64,000 nucleotides of DNA from Anaerolineae bacterium (GTDB taxonomy: Bacteria > Chloroflexota > Anaerolineae > 4572-78 > J111): contig JAHDWA010000049.1 of NCBI GenBank assembly GCA_023382535.1, positions 15,892 to 79,891 of the forward strand, in the 5' to 3' direction. A program made the position numbers and the translations under genes. Under the pieces are notes generated by a model. It made no database searches. It was not told the origin of the DNA and saw nothing but the letters and a program-made list of their open reading frames with translations. This document shows, piece by piece, positions 51,784 through 60,029 of this stretch; position 1 is the stretch's first letter; every line of letters starts with the position of its first letter.

Positions 51784-53460
51784 ATGAATTATGGCTTCGT
51801 AATTGACAACCGCACCTGTATCGGCTGTCATGCTTGCAGCACCGCCTGCAAAGCGGAAAACCGGGTGCCGCTCGGCGTTTACCGGACCTGGGTCAAATAT
51901 GTCGAAAAAGGCGTCTTCCCCAACACCCGCCGCCATTTTCAAGTGACTCGCTGCAACCACTGCGCCAACCCGCCCTGCGTCCGCATCTGCCCGGTCACAG
52001 CCATGTACCAGCGGGCCGATGGCATCGTTGAGTTTGACCCGCGTGTCTGCATCGGCTGCAAGGCCTGCATGCAAGGCTGTCCCTACGACGCCATCTACAT
52101 TGATCCCGACACTCACACCGCCGCTAAATGCCACTACTGCTCCCACCGCACCGATATGGGCCTGGAACCGGCCTGCGTGATCGTTTGCCCCACCCAATCC
52201 ATCATTAGCGGCGATCTCGACGACCCTGACAGTAAAATCAGCCGGTTGGTGGCCCGAGAAAAGGTCAGCGTGCGCAAGCCGGAACAGGGCACTGTGCCCA
52301 AACTCTTTTACATTGACGGGGATGAAGTCACCCTGACCCCGACCGCTGCACATCTTGGCAGCTCGTTTATGTGGGCCGATGTGATTCCCTTGCAGGCAGC
52401 CTCCCCCGCCGACCGCAGACCATTGATCATTGACCACCGACCCATCCCAAATCACAAATCCCTATCCGGCACACCTATCTGCACCCCTGCTGCTCAAGGC
52501 GGAGTTGAGTCGGGACCCATTTACATGAGTGAAGGCCGCCTGGCCGAGCATATGGTGCAGACCGGCTACAACGCCCAGCACAAAATTCCCTGGCACTGGC
52601 CGGTGCCGGCTTACCTGGTGACCAAAGGAATTGGCAGCGGTATTTTTGCCCTGCTGGCGCTCTTTTTTGGCCTGGACCTGGTGAATTTCAGCCGCCCCCT
52701 GGCCGTGTTCGGCAACTTGATTGCCCTGCTCTTTATCGGCTTAACGACCCTGCTGCTGGTCATTGACCTGGATAAACCGGCCCGCTTTTACACCATCCTG
52801 ACCCGCCCGCAGTGGCAGTCGTGGCTGACCCGCGGCGCGTTCATCCTGATCGGGTTTACTGCTGTGGCCGGCCTCTGGCTGCTGCTGGAAGGAGCCGTTT
52901 TGCTGCGCCTGGTTCCCTCCTCCCTGGCCAACCTGGCCCGGCCCGTCTTCCTCTGGCTGGGCTTGGGTCTGGCCCTGGCCTCGGCAGTTTATACCGCATT
53001 TTTGTTTGGCCAGGCCGAAGGACGCGACCTGTGGCAGAGCAGCCTGCTGCCATTTCATCTGGTTGTGCAGGCCGTTATGGCTGGCGCCGGCGTGCTGCTG
53101 CTGTTAGGTTTCTTCGTGCAGATGGGCCAGTCGATGGTCATTGGTCTGGCCTGGATTTTTGGGGGCATGTTGGTACTGGATCTCTTTATTACCCTCTTCG
53201 GCGAGTTCGGCATGCCCCACGCCTCTGAAGCAGCCGCCCGCGCCGCTCACGATATTCGAGCCGGTCGCTATCGCCGCCATTTCTGGTGGGGATCGCTGGG
53301 CTTGGGCCATCTGCTGCCGTTAATCATCCTGCTGATCAGCGCCTTTCTTGGTTCACTGGCTTTTATCCCGCTGGTTGTCGCCGTTCTGGCCACACTCGCC
53401 GGCCTGTATCTGTTTGAATACGCCTTTGTAATGGCTCCGCAGCGGGTACCTAATTCGTAA
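51784..53460 (+). CDS. fused 4Fe-4S ferredoxin and NrfD/DmsC-like membrane subunit
   Basis: A 558-residue protein with GAGGA before ATG. Residues 1-170 carry four Fe-S motif sets (CIGCHACSTAC; CNHCANPPCVRIC; CIGCKACMQGC; CHYCSHR ... CVIVC), as in DmsB/NrfC. After a linker (about 200-255), residues 265-555 have eight or more membrane helices of NrfD/PsrC type that oxidise or reduce quinone. The fusion makes a complete electron-transfer subunit of a Mo-type oxidoreductase or complex. The catalytic subunit is absent nearby. The linker contains ADRRPLIIDHRP, from an inserted repeat-like sequence. Confidence 0.85.
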   Translation: MNYGFVIDNRTCIGCHACSTACKAENRVPLGVYRTWVKYVEKGVFPNTRRHFQVTRCNHCANPPCVRICPVTAMYQRADGIVEFDPRVCIGCKACMQGCPYDAIYIDPDTHTAAKCHYCSHRTDMGLEPACVIVCPTQSIISGDLDDPDSKISRLVAREKVSVRKPEQGTVPKLFYIDGDEVTLTPTAAHLGSSFMWADVIPLQAASPADRRPLIIDHRPIPNHKSLSGTPICTPAAQGGVESGPIYMSEGRLAEHMVQTGYNAQHKIPWHWPVPAYLVTKGIGSGIFALLALFFGLDLVNFSRPLAVFGNLIALLFIGLTTLLLVIDLDKPARFYTILTRPQWQSWLTRGAFILIGFTAVAGLWLLLEGAVLLRLVPSSLANLARPVFLWLGLGLALASAVYTAFLFGQAEGRDLWQSSLLPFHLVVQAVMAGAGVLLLLGFFVQMGQSMVIGLAWIFGGMLVLDLFITLFGEFGMPHASEAAARAAHDIRAGRYRRHFWWGSLGLGHLLPLIILLISAFLGSLAFIPLVVAVLATLAGLYLFEYAFVMAPQRVPNS

Positions 53461-53495
53461 GAGTAAACATGTAGCTCAAATGAAAGGGGTTTACG

Positions 53496-53717
53496 ATGAG
53501 CGAGCACATTTATAAAAAAATAGAACTTGTCGGTTCGTCTAAAATTGGCCTGGAAGATGCGATTCGGAACGCAGTTGCCAAAGCCGGGGAGACAATCCGC
53601 AATCTGCGCTGGTTTGAGGTGGTTGAAACGCGGGGCCAAATTGAAAACGGCCAGATAGCGTATTGGCAAGTCACGCTAAAAGTCGGTTTTACCATCGAGG
53701 ACCAAGCGTCCAGCTAA
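53496..53717 (+). CDS. dodecin (flavin-storage protein)
   Basis: A 73-residue protein matching dodecins in length and signature ([25 protein letters not shown], then [29 protein letters not shown]). The Trp of RWFEV is the flavin-stacking residue. It forms a hollow twelve-subunit ball that binds riboflavin or FMN. It is 35 bases downstream of the ferredoxin-NrfD gene and two bases before the PAP2 gene. Confidence 0.95.
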   Translation: MSEHIYKKIELVGSSKIGLEDAIRNAVAKAGETIRNLRWFEVVETRGQIENGQIAYWQVTLKVGFTIEDQASS

Positions 53718-53718
53718 A

Positions 53719-54642
53719 ATGGACAACAGCCTGGACTGGGGTCTTCAAGCTGTCATGTGGCTGCAGCAGTTCAGTCCGGCGCTAGATCTGCCCTTCAAGT
53801 TTTTTAGTCTCCTGGGCGAAGAGATTTTTTTCTTGCTGCTGCTACCGGCCCTGTACTGGTGCGTGGATCGCCGGATTGGAGCCAGAGTAACCCTGCTGTT
53901 TCTGCTCTCCACTTACCTTAACTTTGTCGCCAAAACCCTGGTTAGCCAACCCCGCCCCTTTGAATATGACCCTCGCGTGCGCCGGCTCGGCGAAGCTCCG
54001 GGTGGCGGCTTGCCCAGCGGCCATGCCCAAAATGCGGTCGTCGTTTGGGGCTACCTGGCGACTCAATTTCGTCGAGCCTGGTTGTGGTGGGTCGCCGGGC
54101 TGCTCGTCGTGTTCATCTCTCTTTCCCGCCTTTATCTCGGTCTGCATTTTCCTACCGACCTGTTGGGCGGTCACTTGTTGGGCGCGGCGCTCCTGCTCTC
54201 GTATCTGTGGCTGGGACCCGGCCTGGAAAGCTGGCTGAAGGGGCAGGGATTGGCCTGGCAGCTTGGCCTGGCGTTGTTAATTCCCTTAGTGCTGGCTTTT
54301 CTTTTTCCAACCGAGGAAGGTCTCACCACAAGCGCCGTAATGCTGGGTATGGGCCTCGGCTTGACTCTTGAACGGCGCTGGCTTGGTTTTGAGGCCGAGG
54401 GTTTAGGGTGGCAGCGGGTGCTGCGCTTTCTGCTTGGTGCGGGGGTAATGGTGGGGCTGTGGCTGGGCTTGCGGCTGGCTTTCACCGGCCTTGAACCGGC
54501 TTTTCTTTTCCGTTTCAGCCGCTATGCCTTGCTGGGCTTATGGGGAGCATTCGGCGCGCCGTGGGTATTTGTGAGGGTGGGGTTAGCAAAAGCCAGCGTA
54601 GATTTCGCTAGAGCAGTTGTTTTTACCCAAGATAACACTTAG
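53719..54642 (+). CDS. PAP2-family membrane phosphatase
   Basis: A 307-residue integral membrane protein with about six to eight helices and the three PAP2 motifs: KTLVSQPRPF (K...RP), PSGHAQNA (PSGH) and SRLYLGLHFPTD (SR..H...D). It should dephosphorylate a lipid phosphate or undecaprenyl pyrophosphate outside the membrane. It starts two bases after the dodecin stop codon. Confidence 0.9.
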   Translation: MDNSLDWGLQAVMWLQQFSPALDLPFKFFSLLGEEIFFLLLLPALYWCVDRRIGARVTLLFLLSTYLNFVAKTLVSQPRPFEYDPRVRRLGEAPGGGLPSGHAQNAVVVWGYLATQFRRAWLWWVAGLLVVFISLSRLYLGLHFPTDLLGGHLLGAALLLSYLWLGPGLESWLKGQGLAWQLGLALLIPLVLAFLFPTEEGLTTSAVMLGMGLGLTLERRWLGFEAEGLGWQRVLRFLLGAGVMVGLWLGLRLAFTGLEPAFLFRFSRYALLGLWGAFGAPWVFVRVGLAKASVDFARAVVFTQDNT

Positions 54643-54686
54643 CCTATCCAATAACTCAACAGCATTTGCCTTATCAACGAACAGAG

Positions 54687-54768
54687 TGGGGAAGGAGGGA
54701 TTTGAACCCTCACGCCTTGCGGCACATGATCCTAAGTCATGCTCGTCTGCCAGTTCCGACACTCCCCC
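54687..54768 (-). tRNA. tRNA-Leu(TAG)
   Basis: A complete 82-base tRNA read leftward: acceptor GGGGGAG with CTTCCCC, D-arm, anticodon stem CATGA/TCATG with loop CTTAGGA (anticodon TAG), long variable arm and T-arm GAGGGTTCAAATCCCTC. The long variable arm confirms Leu. CCA is not encoded. Confidence 0.97.
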
Positions 54769-54894
54769 AGACAATATAGCTTTAACGTGAACCGATTCTA
54801 CCTTGACTCGCATTTTTCGTCAATTAATTGCCTTCTAAGGCGGCATTTCTCTGTTTGAGCGGGACTACTTCGCCCTCTGTCAACATAAGCCCAA

Positions 54895-55752
54895 CTACTG
54901 GCTGCCCAACTGGGCAATGAAGTTACTCAGCCCTGCCTCATACTGCGCCGCCGACCGCATCACCCCATCGTTGTGGCCGCCCCGGATCTCCAGAAATTCC
55001 TTCGGTGCGTTTGCCGCCAGGAATAATTGCTGTCCGTGCCTGTAGGGTACAACCTCGTCGTCAGGGCTGTGGATGATCAAGACAGGACAGCGGATCTCCG
55101 GCAGGCGGGCCAGGGTGTCATAATGGACCCGCGCCAGCAGTCTCACGGGCAAAAAAGGATAGACCTGCGCGCCCATATCGGGGACGGACGTAAAGGTAGA
55201 GACCAGGATCAACCCGCCGGGCGTATGCTTTTGAGCCAGCCACGCCGCCACGGCTCCACCCAGCGACTCGCCAAAGACGATAATCTGGTTAGGGGGAATT
55301 CGCTGCTCTTCGACCAGATAACGCCAGGCCGCCTCGGCGTCGAGATAGGTGCCCTGCTCGCCGGGGCTGCCCTCGCTCTGGCCGTAGCCGCGATAGTCAA
55401 TAATCAAGGTGCTCAAACCCAGGCGGTGGAGCAGTTCCAGCAAGTCCAGCCGGTGCGAAATATTGCCGCCATTGCCGTGAAGGAAGAGGACAACACCCCG
55501 AGGGGAGGCTGCGCTTTGGGCCTGGCCAAAGGGTATCCACCAGCCGGATAGTTTTACCCTATCCGCCGTTTCAAGCCAGACCTCCTCGTAAGGCAGACCG
55601 AACTCTCCAGGCGTAGCAATCCAGGTGCGAGTCGGAAAGTAGACCAGCCGCTCCTGAAAGAGGAACAAAAACGCCAGCAGGCCCACGTAACCAAGTACAA
55701 GGCAACCCAGCGCTAACCAGAGCATACGCAGCCAAGACCGAGCCACTTCCAC
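54895..55752 (-). CDS. alpha/beta hydrolase with N-terminal membrane helix
   Basis: A 285-residue protein with one membrane helix (LWLALGCLVLGYVGLLAFLFLF). HGNGGNISHR is the oxyanion-hole loop, IVFGESLGGAVAAWL the nucleophile elbow (Ser in GESLGG), and HSPDDEVVPYRHG supplies the Asp. The final His is in GGHNDG. It is of the FrsA/YqiA-like type. The substrate is unknown. It is 31 bases downstream of YjbQ. Confidence 0.85.
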   Translation of the reverse strand: MEVARSWLRMLWLALGCLVLGYVGLLAFLFLFQERLVYFPTRTWIATPGEFGLPYEEVWLETADRVKLSGWWIPFGQAQSAASPRGVVLFLHGNGGNISHRLDLLELLHRLGLSTLIIDYRGYGQSEGSPGEQGTYLDAEAAWRYLVEEQRIPPNQIIVFGESLGGAVAAWLAQKHTPGGLILVSTFTSVPDMGAQVYPFLPVRLLARVHYDTLARLPEIRCPVLIIHSPDDEVVPYRHGQQLFLAANAPKEFLEIRGGHNDGVMRSAAQYEAGLSNFIAQLGSQ

Positions 55753-55782
55753 GCTTCCAGCCTTCCCACCCTCCAGTCCACT

Positions 55783-56202
55783 TCATTCACCCTGCAGGGT
55801 TACGGTTATCATCCGGCTGCCGCCGTGGTCTCGATGCTCGCACAAATAAACTCCCTGCCACGTACCCAGATTGAGGCGGCCGGCAGTAATGGGAATGGTC
55901 AAAAAACTGCCGAGAATAGATGCCTTGAGATGAGCCGGCATATCGTCCGGACCTTCCGAGGTGTGGCGGTAATACGGCGCGTTCTCCGGGGCAAGCTGGT
56001 TGAAGTGACTTTCAAAATCAGCGCGCACGGTGGGGTCGGCATTTTCGTTGAGGGTCAGGCTGGCCGAGGTGTGGTGGAGGAAAACGTGAGCCAGTCCAAT
56101 CTTAATCTTTTTAATATCCGGCGCGTTGGCTTCGACCAGATGAGTAATCACGTGAAAACCGCGCCTAAATGGCGGTAGATGAAAAGTTGTTTGAGACCAC
56201 AT
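55783..56202 (-). CDS. YjbQ-family protein (UPF0047)
   Basis: A 139-residue protein; I start at ATG 56202 to give the family length. The signature GLAHVFLHHTSASLTLNENADPTVRADFE and the C-terminal LGTWQGVYLCEHRDHGGSR are those of the YjbQ/UPF0047 family, linked to secondary thiamine-phosphate synthase activity. The His residues in HHTSA and EHRDH likely bind metal. The ribosome site is weak. Confidence 0.9.
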   Translation of the reverse strand: MWSQTTFHLPPFRRGFHVITHLVEANAPDIKKIKIGLAHVFLHHTSASLTLNENADPTVRADFESHFNQLAPENAPYYRHTSEGPDDMPAHLKASILGSFLTIPITAGRLNLGTWQGVYLCEHRDHGGSRMITVTLQGE

Positions 56203-56320
56203 ACTGCAAATTTTAGCATGCCCATGCCCCGCTAACAATTGTTCCCCGGTCCGTTTTAGGCTAACCAGGAGAAAAGTGCCGGTCACCTGAGTAGCAATGA
56301 ATAATTTTATGTTACTCCGT

Positions 56321-56349
56321 TTGACAATCCCTCCCGACCAGAATATAAT
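56321..56349 (+). promoter_or_regulatory. consensus sigma-70 promoter for the L21 operon
   Basis: TTGACA (56321-56326), 17-base spacer, TATAAT (56344-56349). It precedes the rplU leader by about 80 bases. Confidence 0.95.
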
Positions 56350-56359
56350 TCATCTTCGT

Positions 56360-56393
56360 GTGTGCCCCCAGGAATCGGGCGCACTCATTTTTT
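56360..56393 (+). promoter_or_regulatory. hairpin in the rplU leader (possible attenuator)
   Basis: GTGTGCCC (56360-56367) pairs with GGGCGCAC (56377-56384) with one G-T pair, followed by TCATTTTTTG. A terminator-like fold between promoter and rplU fits the autogenous L21 leaders known from other phyla. Confidence 0.6.
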
Positions 56394-56429
56394 GTTATAG
56401 CAGCAATTTCACCCGGGGAGACTTGAAGA

Positions 56430-56735
56430 ATGTACGCAGTTATCGAAAGCGGCAGCAAACAATATCGCGTGGCCGAAGGCGATGTGATTGAAGTAGAATC
56501 ACTGCCTGTTGAAGCAGGTAAGGAAGTGGAACTGGAGCGCGTCTTAATGGTATCCGGCGACGGCGGGATTAAGGTTGGCGCACCGACGATTGAAGGTGCA
56601 AAGGTTACAGCTACCGTTCAAAGCCACGGACGCGGTAAAAAAGTCATTGTTTACAAGCATAAGAAAAATTACCACAAGAAGCAGGGGCACCGGCAAAACT
56701 TCACCCGCCTGCACATTGATAAAATAATCAGCTAA
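56430..56735 (+). CDS. rplU: 50S ribosomal protein L21
   Basis: A 101-residue L21: [25 protein letters not shown] is the standard start, and [33 protein letters not shown] the standard C-terminus. Full family length. It is the first gene of the ribosomal operon, with the promoter at 56321 and a leader hairpin. Confidence 0.98.
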   Translation: MYAVIESGSKQYRVAEGDVIEVESLPVEAGKEVELERVLMVSGDGGIKVGAPTIEGAKVTATVQSHGRGKKVIVYKHKKNYHKKQGHRQNFTRLHIDKIIS

Positions 56736-56748
56736 AAGGAGCATTACC

Positions 56749-57030
56749 ATGGCGCATAAAAAAGGTGGCGGGTCCAGCCGCAACGGTCGTGATAGCGCAG
56801 GCCAACGACTTGGAGTTAAGAAGTTCGGCGGTGAAGCAGTCCGCTCCGGCAATATTATCGTGCGGCAGCACGGTACCAAATTTTACCCGGGCCTCAACGT
56901 GGGTCTGGGCCGTGATTATACCCTGTTTGCCACGGCTGACGGTTTTGTAAAGTTTGAACATATCAGCCGCGATAAGAAGCGCGTCAGCGTTTATCCTGAA
57001 GCCGTGCAGCAGGACAGTCAGGTTAAATAA
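56749..57030 (+). CDS. rpmA: 50S ribosomal protein L27
   Basis: A 93-residue L27 with AAAGGAG before [23 protein letters not shown] and [28 protein letters not shown] are diagnostic. It has no N-terminal cleavage extension. It is 13 bases after rplU. Confidence 0.98.
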   Translation: MAHKKGGGSSRNGRDSAGQRLGVKKFGGEAVRSGNIIVRQHGTKFYPGLNVGLGRDYTLFATADGFVKFEHISRDKKRVSVYPEAVQQDSQVK

Positions 57031-57115
57031 ATTCGTCTATCTCATTACCTCTCATTTCCAAACTGAGTTGGGGAATGAGAGAGAGGAACGAGACAGGCTA
57101 AAGAAAGGTCTTGTG

Positions 57116-57592
57116 ATGAAAAAAGGTCTTCATCCTCAATATTATCCTAACGCTCAGGTGATTTGTTCGTGTGGCAATACCTGGACAACTGGCTCGACCC
57201 AGCCGGTGATTCGTACCGATGTTTGTTCAGCCTGTCACCCCTTCTTCACCGGCGAGCAGCGCATTGTTGACACGGCGGGTCAGGTAGACCGCTTTATGAA
57301 GCGCCTGGATCGCTACGGTTCACACCAAGCTGATGTAGTCAAACGCCAGGCAGAGCAGCAGAAGAAGTTGGAGCAGCGCTTCTTGAAACAGCAGTTGGCG
57401 GCGCTTGATTTGAACAGCCAGACCCACCAAATTCTACACGACGCCAACATTATCACTGTGGGTGATTTGATCAAAAAAGTAGAAAAAGACAAAGCGGGTC
57501 TGCTTGCTCTGGAAGGCTTTAGCCGTAAAGCCCTTGAAGAAGTTGAAGCAAAACTGGCTGAAGCCAGGACGGCTTATTTTGCCGAAGCATAG
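57116..57592 (+). CDS. rpmE: ribosomal protein L31 with an alpha-CTD-like C-terminal extension
   Basis: A 158-residue protein; I use ATG 57116 after AAAGG. Residues 1-68 are L31: KKGLHPQYYPNAQVICSCG, then CSACHPFFTGEQRIVDTAGQVDRF, with zinc Cys residues (CSC, CSAC). A helical linker (about 75-105, QQKKLEQRFLKQQ) leads to a C-terminal domain (LNSQTHQILHDANIITVGDLIKKVEKDKAGLLALEGFSRKALEEVEAKL). That order matches the RNA polymerase alpha C-terminal domain (NTVGELV ... NFGRKSLEEIKEKL). Normal L31 is about 70 residues. The fusion is a notable oddity. Confidence 0.9.
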   Translation: MKKGLHPQYYPNAQVICSCGNTWTTGSTQPVIRTDVCSACHPFFTGEQRIVDTAGQVDRFMKRLDRYGSHQADVVKRQAEQQKKLEQRFLKQQLAALDLNSQTHQILHDANIITVGDLIKKVEKDKAGLLALEGFSRKALEEVEAKLAEARTAYFAEA

Positions 57593-57634
57593 GCAGAGAT
57601 TTTCAGCACCAAACTGTTGTTGATTTAAAATTTT

Positions 57635-57668
57635 GGGCAGACCATCTTGACGGGTCTGCCCATTTTTT
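57635..57668 (+). terminator. rho-independent terminator after rpmE, in the tdk leader
   Basis: GGGCAGACC (57635-57643) pairs with GGTCTGCCC (57653-57661), followed by ATTTTTTT. It lies just before tdk ATG 57683, so any read-through would be attenuated. Confidence 0.9.
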
Positions 57669-57682
57669 TGGGAAGTGACGGT

Positions 57683-58264
57683 ATGTATCATCGTTATGAT
57701 GGCGGCTGGATTGAATTGATCTGTGGCAGTATGTTCAGCGGCAAAACCGAGGAGCTTATCCGGCGCTTGGTGCGAGCCGAAATTGCCCGGCAAAAGGTCC
57801 AGGTGTTTAAACCGGCGTTGGACAACCGCTATAAAGTTAACAAAGTCAGCTCTCACAGCGGCAAATATTACGAGGCGACGGTCGTGGAAAATGCCACTCA
57901 AATCAACAGCCTTCTTCTCGAAGAAGTTGACGTCGTCGCTATTGATGAGGTTCAATTTTTTGATTGGACGGTGGCCGAACTGTGCGAACGGTTAGCCAAC
58001 CGGGGGCTGCGGGTGATCCTGGCCGGGCTGGATATGGATTTCCGGGGCGAACCCTTTGGCCCCATGCCTTTACTTATGGCTCAGGCCGAACAAGTGGACA
58101 AACTCCAGGCTATTTGTATGGTCTGCGGCGCGCCGGCCAGCCGGACACAACGCTTGATTGATGGCCGGCCGGCCAATTACGACGACCCGGTGATTATGGT
58201 TGGGGCCAGTGAGGTGTATGAAGCGCGCTGCCGCCAGCACCACGAAGTACCGCGTAATAAGTAG
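57683..58264 (+). CDS. tdk: thymidine kinase
   Basis: A 193-residue type II thymidine kinase. [15 protein letters not shown] is the P-loop, [15 protein letters not shown] the DxDE-type motif, and [14 protein letters not shown] the lasso region. CMVCG and a C-terminal CRQH form the zinc site. I start at ATG 57683, with GGAAG nine bases upstream. Confidence 0.97.
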   Translation: MYHRYDGGWIELICGSMFSGKTEELIRRLVRAEIARQKVQVFKPALDNRYKVNKVSSHSGKYYEATVVENATQINSLLLEEVDVVAIDEVQFFDWTVAELCERLANRGLRVILAGLDMDFRGEPFGPMPLLMAQAEQVDKLQAICMVCGAPASRTQRLIDGRPANYDDPVIMVGASEVYEARCRQHHEVPRNK

Positions 58265-58274
58265 TCAGTCGTCG

Positions 58275-58309
58275 GTAGACAGTAGACGGGGAAAAAATAT
58301 CCTGTCTAC
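58275..58309. terminator. bidirectional terminator between tdk and the protease
   Basis: GTAGACAG (58275-58282) pairs with CTGTCTAC (58302-58309), with a GAAAAAATATC-rich loop. It separates convergent genes. Confidence 0.6.
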
Positions 58310-58324
58310 GGTTTACCGTTTTAC

Positions 58325-59602
58325 CTAATTTATCTCGTCTGCCGCAGGACGGGCTTCCAGAGTCATTTCAACCGTTTGCTGTTTGCCGTTGCGGATAATT
58401 GTGAGCGTAATCGTCTTGCCGACATCTCCCCGGCGGGCTAGAAATGAGATCAAGTCGTCGAATGTTTTGATCTCTTCATCTTCAATCGCAATAATCACGT
58501 CTCCCCCAACCGTCACGTCAAGACCACTTTCCAGGGTAAGGTCGCGTGTGCCGCTGCGCAAGCCAGCCTTATCGGCCGGGCTGCCGGAGATAATGGTCCC
58601 GACCAAGGCTCCACTTGCTTGAGGTAATTTCATCTCTTCGGCTATTTCCGGGGTCACGCTGGTACCCTGGAAGCCAATCCAGGCGTGTTCATACTTACCT
58701 GTTTCAATCAAACTCGGCACAACCCGTTTCACCAAATTGGAGGGGATGGCAAAGCCTACGCCCAGGAAACTACGCTCGCCCAGGGCCGTGCGGCGCGGCA
58801 CAATCGCCGTATTGACCCCAATCACCTCACCCTGCGAATTCAACAACGGTCCACCGGAATTACCGGGGTTGATAGCGGCATCGGTTTGGACGATTTCTGG
58901 AATGCGAAATGTGCCTGTTTCGGTCGGAAGACTGCGTTTAAGGGCGCTGACAATGCCGGTGGTTAACGTGCCAGACAGGCCAAAGGGGTTGCCTATAGCC
59001 ACAGCCCGCTGGCCGACATGTAACTGGTCGGAGTTGCCCCAGGCGACCGGACGTAAATACTCTGCCGGCACATCCACTTTGACCACGGCCAGGTCACTAT
59101 CGGGGTCTGTCCCGATCACCTCGGCCGGGGCTGAGGAACCATCATAAAATGTCACTTCAACTTTGGTTGCATCGGCAATAACGTGGTTATTGGTGATAAT
59201 ATGGCCCTTTTGGTCATAAACAAACCCTGAACCCTGGCCCTGAGTGGGGAAAAGATCCTCTGGTGTACCGGCGACCACTTGATCCTCGACCGTGACGACA
59301 ATATTAACTACGGAAGGATTGACCCGATCGTATAAGTTGATCAGCAGCAATTCTTCGGCGTCGGCCTCGGCAATAGCCTCCGGGGGCAGAGGGGTTGGCG
59401 GAGGAACAGTCGGCGGAGTTTGCAGACCAACCTGGGTTTCTTTTAACTCGTCACCCGATTCCGGTTGGGCCTTGGTTTCGGCAGCTTGAGTGGGTTGGGG
59501 ATCGTCACCGGTTAACGACAGCGATGAAAACAGCGGTGAAAGATTACAAGCAGATAAAACAAATATCAGTAAACTCGCTGCAATGAGACGCGGTTGAGCC
59601 AA
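58325..59602 (-). CDS. HtrA/DegP-like serine protease (lipoprotein with PDZ domain)
   Basis: A 425-residue protein with a lipobox (LIFVLSAC) and a Pro/Glu-rich linker to about 70. The trypsin-like core shows TNNHVI (His), DSDLAVVKVD (Asp) and GNSGGPL (Ser). A PDZ domain follows (about 320-415; KAGLRSGTRDLTLESGLDVTVGGDVIIAI). It is a typical single-PDZ protein-quality protease exported and anchored. The name degP is not assigned because the exact orthology cannot be judged. Confidence 0.95.
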   Translation of the reverse strand: MAQPRLIAASLLIFVLSACNLSPLFSSLSLTGDDPQPTQAAETKAQPESGDELKETQVGLQTPPTVPPPTPLPPEAIAEADAEELLLINLYDRVNPSVVNIVVTVEDQVVAGTPEDLFPTQGQGSGFVYDQKGHIITNNHVIADATKVEVTFYDGSSAPAEVIGTDPDSDLAVVKVDVPAEYLRPVAWGNSDQLHVGQRAVAIGNPFGLSGTLTTGIVSALKRSLPTETGTFRIPEIVQTDAAINPGNSGGPLLNSQGEVIGVNTAIVPRRTALGERSFLGVGFAIPSNLVKRVVPSLIETGKYEHAWIGFQGTSVTPEIAEEMKLPQASGALVGTIISGSPADKAGLRSGTRDLTLESGLDVTVGGDVIIAIEDEEIKTFDDLISFLARRGDVGKTITLTIIRNGKQQTVEMTLEARPAADEIN

Positions 59603-59823
59603 AGGTTCCTCCTACCAAAATATAGCGATAGCAGGTAGCAAAAATTGCTACCTGCTATCTTCAGTCTATGGGGCTTTCTATAGTTATACCACAAAAGATA
59701 CAGAATGATTTCCAATTATTCTTTTTGAGTGTGAGGTTTTGCGTTAGAAATGATACTCGAAAGAATGGGCGGAGTCAAGGCAAAAATATAAATTAGATGA
59801 ATTGTCCCGTAGCGGGAAAGGAT

Positions 59824-59870
59824 GCCACGCCCCAACGTTCACCGAAGCTACCAGAGGGGGCGTGGCTTTT
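59824..59870 (+). terminator. hairpin with TTTT tail
   Basis: GCCACGCCCC (59824-59833) pairs with GGGGCGTGGC (59857-59866), followed by TTTT. The stem is strong, with no gene known to end upstream on the plus strand, so it may belong to a small RNA. Confidence 0.6.
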
Positions 59871-59878
59871 GTATATGC

Positions 59879-59972
59879 GCCCGGTACCGGCTAGCAGTAC
59901 CGGCCAAGTGTCCCGCCGGAGTTTCCTCAAGGGGAACTGTCTCCCACGGGAGACAGGGGGGCCGCACCGGGC
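59879..59972. ncRNA. candidate structured RNA
   Basis: GCCCGGT (59879-59885) pairs with ACCGGGC (59966-59972) and encloses hairpins AGTTTCC/GGGGAACT (59920-59938) and CTGTCTCC/GGAGACAG (59937-59956). Several GC-rich stems in a gene-free gap suggest a folded RNA, strand undecided. No known family fits. Confidence 0.35.
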
Positions 59973-60029
59973 TGCAACACAAATGCTATAATCTCTGAAT
60001 GCCGACAGTGGCCGCACTTTTTAGACAAT

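Larger units (their letters stand above)
59603..60029. other. gene-free stretch containing a structured region
   Basis: A stretch of 427 bases without a convincing gene. Nearest the protease it is AT-rich and probably carries that gene's promoter; from 59797 onward it holds several GC-rich hairpins, listed separately. A TATAAT at 59987-59992 may serve the J-domain gene. Confidence 0.5.

Noticed and set aside
59797..59990. Possible RNase P RNA on the minus strand because of GAGGAAACTCC
   Set aside because: The conserved GAGGAAAGTCC has a changed base, the ACAGARA region and the CR V partner are missing, and the region is about 190 bases, too short.
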